From positions 1-64,000 of the forward strand of contig JAZNXS010000020.1 of the NCBI GenBank assembly GCA_045594025.1: a DNA stretch of 64,000 bases. Direction: 5' to 3'. Positions 52,301 through 58,967 of the stretch are shown here, piece by piece. Position 1 is the stretch's first letter, and each line of letters opens with the position of its first letter. The translations under genes were made by a program, and so were the position numbers. Origin of the DNA: Scatosoma sp045594025. GTDB taxonomy: Bacteria; Bacillota; Clostridia; Christensenellales; Borkfalkiaceae. Below the pieces are notes generated by a model. That model searched no databases, was not told the DNA's origin, and was given only the letters and a program-made list of their open reading frames with translations.

Positions 52301-55023
52301 GCGAATATCAGTATTCAATCGCAGACGAAACGACTGTTCCTGAATATGGCAGCTTTGAACTTGAGGACTATACGTTTATTGTTAACAAAGAACCTGCTGT
52401 TTATCAGTTCACGATTTTAAACTACGATCCTACTGGTGATAACCCCACTTACTGGAAAGAACTCACCTACGGCTCCGCAATTGGTAACGTTGCTGATCCT
52501 GAAGATTCCACGGGACTTACCTTTAAAGGCTACGTTCAATACGTCGAAGACCCCATTACTTGGGAACAGACAAAAGTTGCAGCTTCGATCCCCGAAACCT
52601 TGACGGAAGACGTAACCATTTACGCTGATTGGGAAATAGAAGTATTTACCCTTACGATTAAATACCCTGAAGGTTATACGCCTGATCCTTACTTGACTAA
52701 CCCTATCAAGTTCGGTGCAATCTCAGCTTATGAAAATGGCGTTAATATTGAATCTGTAAAGAACTTAACCTCTTGGATGTTGGGTTGCTACCTTCCCCAA
52801 GCAGACGAAAACTACGTTTACGTTTGGAAGGAACCTCTTCCCGAAACGTTCGAACTTAAGGATTATACCCTTGAAATCGAAGCAAAAGACGCTTTCACTT
52901 TGACGATTGAAAATTATGCTCCTCTTAGCGAAGAATCTACTTTGACCAGCACGATCGAATACGGCGCTACGCTTAGCGTACAGAACCCTACGAATATTGA
53001 AGGCGCTACGTTCTCGCATTTCGCATACGTTGACGGCACCAAAGTTGAAAACCTTCCCGAAACCTTGACGGAAAACTTGGTACTTGTTGCTGTTTGGGAC
53101 GTTGATGCTTATACCGTAACCATCGCATGTGATGACGAAAATGAAATCGTTATTACTTTCGGCGCAATTGCCGGTGAAACTGAAAACTCTACTCCCATTG
53201 TTGCGCTTAAAGATCTTGCAACGGCTATCGAAGAAGCAATCGCTGACAAGGCTGGCGTTAAGTATACCATTAACGAAGAACTTCCCGAATTTGCTCTTCA
53301 AAACTATGAATTCACGGCAAAAACGTCTTACGCTTTGACGCTGAGAAATGGCAACCCTATGATGGGCGGCACCTCGGAAACGCTTTACTTCGCTGCTGGT
53401 GCGGAACTGTCTATTGATCCCCTTACGGCTGATGGCAAGACTTTTAAGGGTTGGTTTGATTTAGATAACAATCCTATTCCTGAAACTATGCCCGCCGAAC
53501 CTCTTGCATTCTTCGCAAATTGGGAAATTATCCCCTACACGGTAACGATTACGTATCCCGAAGCTTACACGGCAGAAAAGAGGGAACTCATTATCTTCGG
53601 CGTTGAGTATACCATGGATATCATGTATACGAACAACAACCTTCCTGACGTTATCGCAGATATCGTACTTGCAGACGGTTACTCCTTCAAGTCCATTCCC
53701 GAAACGTTCGCATTGAAAAACATCACGTTGGAAGTTGTTCATGATTGCGTAGTTTCCGGCGAGCATACGTATGCAGACAACACTCACTACTGTGTTTGCG
53801 GTGCAGTAGATCCCGATCATTACTTCCAAATGTCTATTCCTGACGCTCTTGCAGCGGCAGACGGTTGGAACGTAGAAGTAAGCGGTACGGTTTCCGTTGC
53901 AAGCGCATGGAACACCACCTATGGGAACATGAGCGTAACGATTGTAGACGAAGACGGTAACGAACTTTACGTTTACAGATTAGCAACGGAAGTTGCGCTT
54001 GGCGATATCATTACGGTTAAAGGCACAATGGCTACCTACAATGGTAGACAGATCGGTGCAGGCGCTACGGCAGAAATTACCGGTCACGACACCAGCTACG
54101 ATGTCATTCCCGAATACACCATTCCTGACGCACTCGCAGCTGCCGATAACACAAACGTAATCGTAACTGGTACCGTTGTTAAGATTAATACGGCTTATAG
54201 CTCGCAATATAACAACATTTCCGTTACCATCGCTGATGATGAAGGCAACCAACTTTACATTTATAGACTTACCGGCGAAGTTACACTTAATCAAATCATT
54301 AAGGTAACGGGTGCTATGGCCACGTATGAAGGCGCGAGACAAATTGCTGCTGGCGCTACGTTTGAAGCAGTTGGTACGCATACTTGCTCTACGTATACGG
54401 ACGCTACTTGTGCTGAACCTGCTAAGTGCGTAGTATGCGGCACGGCACAAGAAGGCAGTGTAGCTACCGGTGAGCATTCCTATGCGGATCCTACCTGCAC
54501 GACACCTGCTACTTGTACGGTTTGCGGCACGGCAAAGGATGACGTTTTACTCGACCACACTTATGTAGAAGGTGTTTGCTCTGTTTGCGGTGCTACGGAA
54601 GGCGTAACAGAAACGACTGTTGATGTTGACTTCAGCACAATATCCGGCACGCAATATGCGGATGAAACGCATGTTATTAACGATAATCTTACCATAAGCA
54701 CACAGAACGAGGGTTGCCACTTCAATACGCAGCTTCGTATTTATGATAGCTCCTCCAACGACGGTAATGCTATCTTGACCTGCTCCGGTAGTATTTCTTC
54801 CCTTTCGCTCAATATGGGTTATAAGAAGACTACTGTAGCTGTCTACGGTTCTACCGATGGCGTAACGTGGGAAGAAATAGGTACGATTACGACGACCTCC
54901 ACTTCCTATCTTGACTACGCGCTTGATATCGATGAATCGAAGGGTTACACCTATCTTAAACTTGACCCTAATGGTGGGCAACAGTTGAGAATTAAGAGCC
55001 TTTCTATTACGATGGTTGGCTAA
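49312..55023 (+). CDS. Giant repeat-rich surface lipoprotein with OB-fold and beta-repeat domains
   Basis: 1903 residues. Lipobox LSSC gives Cys21. Order along the chain: N-terminal beta domains (60-595), OB-fold 1 (about 598-705), beta-sandwich (722-851), then four tandem two-domain units starting near 863, 1030, 1194 and 1339. Each unit is a Flg_new/InlB-like beta repeat (GATFKGY..., WAEWDV) plus a second module opening PYTVTITYP-like and ending PETFALKDYTLEV-like. Next come OB-folds 2 and 3 (1505-1600, 1601-1690; both open IPDALAAAD), a Cys-rich CxxC stretch (1690-1765) and a C-terminal beta-sandwich (1770-1903). No catalytic site seen. Probably binds nucleic acid or other surface polymer for the nuclease/importer encoded before it. 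An AAGGAG site precedes the ATG. Confidence 0.75.
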   Translation: MKKLLACLLIACTSLATLSSCSMDSVTGAFDTVKDKVTSVVDTVKDKVDELLGKKEEYNVEKAVDLVDSMYIDKVGAGRVDYEVSNSVMIGSTKYTVVWSVDVAEDVVKLVVGEESTKVVVSKVLTEDTDYKLTATVTAPDGTTGSVYFNGTVLAMPSIIPELISAKPVEGTAYKLYVWQDAKKVDCYFNGVQSGFYFSTDADINESVNVYVKYVEGSDTKFNIYFEIDGKTQYIGVKEAWHQKNSHWTYNVALDDEPVSQFEYSEEYKTIVTTVPARSEENKENPDATEQNSTETLHLGANGTYTTISAYNVEEFGTKDDVYVGGLAEMIDTKSKTAEEKIAFEKNALKVSEAYVGDASVTLPLMGTRFANVAIAWTENSDNVSIDAEGVMTVTAPAAATTFTLTATFTCEGKTDTLEITVSLKPAPLTVTAPVEGVAYTMMMEQVTLNKTLYITNTAKATARYLNTSEYAVDACDVYAEKTGEAYKFYTEKDNTKLYLKVYLNSEGKTCITFAADGTNTFSYDAPLNCWYTTVEDTTYAIGTYSNFNTVSASKKSYYTEANTGVEQFPVQFMTKEKALETSPTKPEGPALPEANSLLTIEKALEIGAAMAHNTYTENKYYVVGTITEVKTSANNDGVCYGNMTIKDEAGKSIYVYGTYDATGENMYGAMANAPVVGDTVKLYGIIGQFSGTPQLKNAWIVEVTPGTGEIDPDEVVKATGDSFTIESYATANNWTNGTLYETVEHEFYTVSTSGTPAGDYGLNTGKYYADGQTWRIYQSENGTVTFTAVEGKTIETIKVTYVIKNTGILTFNDANVESGEVVTVNATTATFGVGQTGTVTNGQVRITAIEVILAEEEPEEYLLTIKNLNPLGSFWDPSNLRDYETPLTEGSAINVNRPTIEGATFKGYFTYELDENYERIPESRTEFTLPATITENIMVWAEWDVTPYTITFKMSDGTVILTTKFGVIQDTSADIKNAAGDLSIDSLEYLLDEVKGEYQYSIADETTVPEYGSFELEDYTFIVNKEPAVYQFTILNYDPTGDNPTYWKELTYGSAIGNVADPEDSTGLTFKGYVQYVEDPITWEQTKVAASIPETLTEDVTIYADWEIEVFTLTIKYPEGYTPDPYLTNPIKFGAISAYENGVNIESVKNLTSWMLGCYLPQADENYVYVWKEPLPETFELKDYTLEIEAKDAFTLTIENYAPLSEESTLTSTIEYGATLSVQNPTNIEGATFSHFAYVDGTKVENLPETLTENLVLVAVWDVDAYTVTIACDDENEIVITFGAIAGETENSTPIVALKDLATAIEEAIADKAGVKYTINEELPEFALQNYEFTAKTSYALTLRNGNPMMGGTSETLYFAAGAELSIDPLTADGKTFKGWFDLDNNPIPETMPAEPLAFFANWEIIPYTVTITYPEAYTAEKRELIIFGVEYTMDIMYTNNNLPDVIADIVLADGYSFKSIPETFALKNITLEVVHDCVVSGEHTYADNTHYCVCGAVDPDHYFQMSIPDALAAADGWNVEVSGTVSVASAWNTTYGNMSVTIVDEDGNELYVYRLATEVALGDIITVKGTMATYNGRQIGAGATAEITGHDTSYDVIPEYTIPDALAAADNTNVIVTGTVVKINTAYSSQYNNISVTIADDEGNQLYIYRLTGEVTLNQIIKVTGAMATYEGARQIAAGATFEAVGTHTCSTYTDATCAEPAKCVVCGTAQEGSVATGEHSYADPTCTTPATCTVCGTAKDDVLLDHTYVEGVCSVCGATEGVTETTVDVDFSTISGTQYADETHVINDNLTISTQNEGCHFNTQLRIYDSSSNDGNAILTCSGSISSLSLNMGYKKTTVAVYGSTDGVTWEEIGTITTTSTSYLDYALDIDESKGYTYLKLDPNGGQQLRIKSLSITMVG

Positions 55024-55044
55024 TTGTAAATCAACTGCATAAAA

Positions 55045-55079
55045 CTGAACCGTCCCCTTTCGGGGGCGGTTCTTTTATT
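55045..55079 (+). terminator. Terminator of the importer-nuclease operon
   Basis: GAACCG.CCCC stem with GGGGGCGGTTC, loop TTTC, followed by TTTTATTT. Confidence 0.88.
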
Positions 55080-55107
55080 TGACTTATACGCTTTCTTATG
55101 TTATAAT
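55079..55107 (+). promoter_or_regulatory. Promoter of the secreted RNase gene
   Basis: TTGACT (55079-55084), 17-bp spacer, TATAAT (55102-55107). Its -35 abuts the preceding terminator's T-tract. Confidence 0.85.
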
Positions 55108-55135
55108 AATCTTATTGATAAGATATAGGTTTTAT

Positions 55136-56257
55136 ATGAGAAAAATCACAAAAGCATTTTTGACAATTTTATCTTTGCTGTCTCTTTCTTGCACAGCAAC
55201 AGCTTGCGACGAAATTTTGCAAAGCTTTTTACCGCAGAGTGAAGCTTCGCAAAGCAGTTCTTCCTCTTTTGATGAAGACTCCAGCGACTCTTCTACCAAC
55301 GGCACTGATAACAGCTCGCAAGGAAACTCGGACAGCAGCTCGCAAGGCGGCACAAATAATGATAAACCCCTCCCTGATTTCTCCACCGATCCTTATGCGG
55401 ATATGACGAAAGATGAGTTCTACGCCGACTACTCTGTAGCGGTTTGCAATCAAGATGCTTATTATCGCACGTTACACGGCTTTATTTCGGGCGAAACGAC
55501 CGTCCCCGATCAAGCACCCGACCTTTCCTCTTATCAGCCGAAAAACGGCAATTCCTACGTGAGAAACAGCGATATGCTTTATGCGGAGAACGGAAACGCC
55601 TATATCGTTGTGGATGCGTACGGAAACGAGGCGTTCCGCGTATTTAAGGACGGCGCGTATATCACTTTGGAAGAGGTAGCCGCATACGTGTATGCGTTCG
55701 GTACCTATCCGAAAAATTATACCACTTCTAAAAAGACCAAACCAACGGAGAGCGTTTGGGAAGAGCATCTCCGTGTGAATCATTCCAAATTCTCGGGAAG
55801 TACAAAAAAATACCCCTACGAACCCGAGCTTCCTAACATTTCCGGTTGCGGTGGAGACTTGCAATACTATGAAATGGATATCGGCACAACGGGTACCGAT
55901 TGCGATCCTTCCTACGATATCGCTATCTATAACGACGGCTACGATATCACGCGCGGCGCGGCGCGTATCGTATACGGCAAAGACGATTTGGACGGAGACG
56001 GCGTTTACGAGCAAGGAGAGCTCCACGTATTCTATACCTACAACCACTACAACGATTTCCAAGAATACCTCAATTACGAGGGCGGTTGGGGGGAAATGTT
56101 CGGCAATATCACGGGCGGAGGCACTCTTTCCAGTAAGAAACATTACAACCCTACCGATTACGTAGAGGTCGTATTCGAATCTTTTTCGAAAACGGTGAGC
56201 GTCTCCAAGATCGATTATTTTTATCAATCGGAAAAACGCAGACTTTTTGCGGCGTAA
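55136..56257 (+). CDS. Lipoprotein with barnase/RNase T1-superfamily ribonuclease domain
   Basis: 373 residues from the ATG at 55136. Lipobox ATAC (Cys24), then a Ser-rich, low-complexity linker to about residue 78 and a lipoprotein body. The C-terminal domain (about 225-320) aligns by motif with microbial RNases such as RNase Sa: YYEMDIG puts Glu246 at the general-base Glu, TRGAARIVYG puts Arg273/Arg277 at the phosphate-binding arginines, and TYNHYNDF puts His304 at the general-acid His. A 20-residue insertion lies between the Glu and Arg strands. It is predicted to cut RNA outside the cell. No barstar-like inhibitor gene is adjacent. Own promoter and terminator. Confidence 0.72.
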   Translation: MRKITKAFLTILSLLSLSCTATACDEILQSFLPQSEASQSSSSSFDEDSSDSSTNGTDNSSQGNSDSSSQGGTNNDKPLPDFSTDPYADMTKDEFYADYSVAVCNQDAYYRTLHGFISGETTVPDQAPDLSSYQPKNGNSYVRNSDMLYAENGNAYIVVDAYGNEAFRVFKDGAYITLEEVAAYVYAFGTYPKNYTTSKKTKPTESVWEEHLRVNHSKFSGSTKKYPYEPELPNISGCGGDLQYYEMDIGTTGTDCDPSYDIAIYNDGYDITRGAARIVYGKDDLDGDGVYEQGELHVFYTYNHYNDFQEYLNYEGGWGEMFGNITGGGTLSSKKHYNPTDYVEVVFESFSKTVSVSKIDYFYQSEKRRLFAA

Positions 56258-56260
56258 TAT

Positions 56261-56291
56261 AAAAACCTCCCTTTCCTAAGGGAGGTTTTTC
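56261..56291. terminator. Bidirectional terminator between RNase gene and surE
   Basis: AAAAACCTCCCTT/AAGGGAGGTTTTT stem, loop TCCT, with T runs on both strands. Confidence 0.9.
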
Positions 56292-56301
56292 TTCCTTGCC
56301 T

Positions 56302-57030
56302 TTATGCTTTTGTGCGATATTTTTCAAACACTGCCATGTTTGTACGAGTCGCCATCAGCGGCGTTATACTGATATAATCGGCGTGTAACGCTACGGTATC
56401 TCTGTCCATATCGTTCGGGCATTCGTCGGGGATAATGTCGCCGTCCTGACGGTACATATCTACCTCCCCTTCGACAGGAACAAATGCATCAGAGAAATAA
56501 GGCGAGCCCTGATACGTCATACGAATCCCCTTTGCCGTTTTGGGAATGTTCACGTTGAAAATCGGATTTTCGTCGAATAAGCGATTTTCCGTCAAATAGG
56601 CATACACCTCGTCGAAATACTTCGCCGCCGCCTCTTGACCGTCGGGAAATGCGGAAAACGCAATGCCTTTCATATTTAAACGAGCCGCTTCAAACACAGC
56701 GCCGCACGTACCCGAATACATGACGTCCACGCCAACGTTTACCCCTCTATTGACGCCTGAAAGCACCAAATCGTATTTCTGCTTTAACCCAAGCACGCCA
56801 AAGCGTACGCAATCGGCAGGCGTGGAATCCATAGAATACGCCGTTACGCCCTCCATAAAAGGGACTTTTTTTATTTCAATATGTTTTAACAGCTCGATCG
56901 CATGGCTTTTTGCACTCTGCTCCACTTTGGGGGCAACCACCGTTACTTCCCCAAGCTTTTTCGCCCATGCGGCAAGTAAACGAATCCCCAGCGTATCGAT
57001 GCCGTCGTCGTTTGTGATCAAAATCCTCAT
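56302..57030 (-). CDS. surE: SurE-type 5'/3'-nucleotidase
   Basis: About 242 residues; MRILITNDDGIDTLGIRLLA at the start carries the metal-binding Asp-Asp pair, and LSGVNRGVNVGVDVMYSGTCGAVFEAA near 85-111 the catalytic region (Ser, Asn, Asp). It removes phosphate from nucleoside monophosphates and short oligonucleotides. The ATG overlaps the preceding DHH gene in ATGA form. Last gene of the ushA-like/DHH/DHH/surE operon. Confidence 0.92.
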   Translation of the reverse strand: MRILITNDDGIDTLGIRLLAAWAKKLGEVTVVAPKVEQSAKSHAIELLKHIEIKKVPFMEGVTAYSMDSTPADCVRFGVLGLKQKYDLVLSGVNRGVNVGVDVMYSGTCGAVFEAARLNMKGIAFSAFPDGQEAAAKYFDEVYAYLTENRLFDENPIFNVNIPKTAKGIRMTYQGSPYFSDAFVPVEGEVDMYRQDGDIIPDECPNDMDRDTVALHADYISITPLMATRTNMAVFEKYRTKA

Positions 57031-58004
57031 AACCAACCCTCGTTGTTTTCCTTATACTGTTTGAGCAGTGCGTCTGCCTCGCTTAACAGCTGTTTCATCT
57101 CCGCCTTAGAGTATACCGTAGCGCCTGCCGCGCATGCGTGACCGCCGCCGTTGTAACGTTCTGCAAGCTCGCTTACCGTAACGAAACGGGAACGAAGTCG
57201 CACGCGGATAGAGCCGTCGCCATTGTCGATAAACGCAATCCAAATCAACGAGTTTTTAATCGTTTCCATGTGTGAAACGCAAGCGCTTGCTGCTTCGTTC
57301 GTCAACCCGAATTTCTTCTTCATGCGCTTGGTAACAAACAACGAAGCTACCCCGTTTTCGCTGATTTTCATCTTCTGGTGCACGTATGCTTCGAATTTGA
57401 ACGCTTCAAATTCTTTCAGGTACAAGTGCGCATATATCGTATCCAAATCAATCTTTTGATCGAGCATCAACCCTGCAAGGCGCATGGTTTCCCCAGATAC
57501 TTCACGGAAACGGAAGCGCCCTGAATCGGTAACCATACCCGTATAAATATACGTTGCAGCCTCTTTATCAATCTTCAATTCATCCTTGAATGCATCGTAG
57601 AACGCCGCAACCATTTCACAGGTAGAAGAACGCCCCTCCTCTACCCATTCGTACGGCGCGTACGATTCCACGGGAATGTGATGGTCGATTTTAACAAGCT
57701 CTTTGCAAAGGGAATATTTTTGGTTGGAAATACGCTTCTGTGTTGCCGTATCCATCACAATCCCCAGCGCGTCTTGATACGCTTCATCAGGAAGAAGTTC
57801 GTCCTCCTTGCCTAAAAACGCAAGATAATCGGAAAAATCGGCATTCTGTAAATAGATTTCTTTTTCAGGATAGGTCAGGCGCAAAATCGCCGCAAGCCCT
57901 TTCGTCGAGCCGATCGCGTCTCCGTCCGGACGGAAATGACGGAATATTATGATTTTGTTATATTCCTTGATTTTATCTAAAATGATTTTCATATTCTCGT
58001 TCAT
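57027..58004 (-). CDS. DHH/DHHA1 phosphoesterase, NrnA-like (copy 1)
   Basis: 325 residues. DHH-superfamily motifs: RHFRPDGDAIGS near 22-33, VMDTA, KIDHHIPVE near 110 and GMVTDSGRFRF near 162; the DHHA1 half ends with ERYNGGGHACAAGA near 282-295. NrnA proteins degrade oligoribonucleotides of 2-5 nt and can hydrolyse pAp or cyclic-dinucleotide products. It overlaps surE by 4 bp and shares one base with its paralogue upstream. Which substrate each copy prefers is unknown. Confidence 0.87.
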   Translation of the reverse strand: MNENMKIILDKIKEYNKIIIFRHFRPDGDAIGSTKGLAAILRLTYPEKEIYLQNADFSDYLAFLGKEDELLPDEAYQDALGIVMDTATQKRISNQKYSLCKELVKIDHHIPVESYAPYEWVEEGRSSTCEMVAAFYDAFKDELKIDKEAATYIYTGMVTDSGRFRFREVSGETMRLAGLMLDQKIDLDTIYAHLYLKEFEAFKFEAYVHQKMKISENGVASLFVTKRMKKKFGLTNEAASACVSHMETIKNSLIWIAFIDNGDGSIRVRLRSRFVTVSELAERYNGGGHACAAGATVYSKAEMKQLLSEADALLKQYKENNEGWL

Positions 58005-58945
58005 TATGCATTCTCCTTATTGTATGCGTTGAGGTCTTCTAAAAGCGCCATAGCTTCCGCACGGTCCTTGATGGACGCGCCGCTTGCCTTGGCATGTCCG
58101 CCGCCGCCGTATTTTACCGCTACGGGATTTATGTTATATTTATTCGAACGGATTTCTACAAGAACTTTGTCCTCCGTTTCGGTGAAGTTTACCCAAATAT
58201 CTACGCCCTTGATATCCGACATGGTGCTTACCATGCCTCTCGAAATCGTAAAGGTATCCACGCCGTAGCTATTCAGCTCCTCTTTCGTCGTATAGATATA
58301 AGCTACCCTGTAATCGGTGAACTGAATTTTTAAGATAAACTGTGCGCGCAAACGAAGGTTGGCGAAATCATCCGCATACAGTTGTGAATAAATGCTGCTG
58401 GGATCAAAATCCTCTTTCATAAGCGCAGAAGCAAGACGGAAGGTATTCGAGCTTGTCGAATCGTAACGGAATCGCCCGGAATCGGTAACCATACCCGTAA
58501 ACAACGCCTTTGCCGAGGTCGGAGAAAGCTTTAATCCGCTTTCCAAAGCGAACTCCGTCACTTCGCCGCAACAGCTTTCATACGTAGTATCCACCACCTC
58601 AACGTCCGCAATCTTTTCGCAAAAAATATGATGATCGATGCGTACCGTCTTCGCCGCCAGTTTATATCTGTCGTCACTGATTAAAAAGCTAGAGCCGCAA
58701 TCGAGAATGATAGACAATGCCCCTTCAAATACCGAATCGGGAATCTCATCCATTGTCGATCCGTCCATAAACGCGTAGCGTTTGGCATCGTCGCCCACTG
58801 CATATATCTGCTTTTCAGGGAAATTTTCCTGCAAAAGGCACTTCATCCCGATTTGACTGCCCAACGCGTCGCCGTCGGGGCTGGAATGTCTGTGGATTAT
58901 GATTGTGGAATGATTTTTAATTTCTTGCAATATCTGTTCAAACAT
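58004..58945 (-). CDS. DHH/DHHA1 phosphoesterase, NrnA-like (copy 2)
   Basis: 313 residues, paralogue of the next gene. Motifs: HRHSSPDGDALGS near 18-30, ILDCGSS, RIDHHIFCE near 103, GMVTDSGRFRY near 158 and YGGGGHAKASGASI near 275. It follows the nucleotidase lipoprotein gene by 22 bp and shares one base (TAATG) with copy 1. The two copies share motifs but are diverged in between, so this is an old duplication or paired acquisition; they may act as a heterodimer or on different oligonucleotides. Confidence 0.87.
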   Translation of the reverse strand: MFEQILQEIKNHSTIIIHRHSSPDGDALGSQIGMKCLLQENFPEKQIYAVGDDAKRYAFMDGSTMDEIPDSVFEGALSIILDCGSSFLISDDRYKLAAKTVRIDHHIFCEKIADVEVVDTTYESCCGEVTEFALESGLKLSPTSAKALFTGMVTDSGRFRYDSTSSNTFRLASALMKEDFDPSSIYSQLYADDFANLRLRAQFILKIQFTDYRVAYIYTTKEELNSYGVDTFTISRGMVSTMSDIKGVDIWVNFTETEDKVLVEIRSNKYNINPVAVKYGGGGHAKASGASIKDRAEAMALLEDLNAYNKENA

Positions 58946-58967
58946 AGTTTTCCTCTTTGTAACTTAA

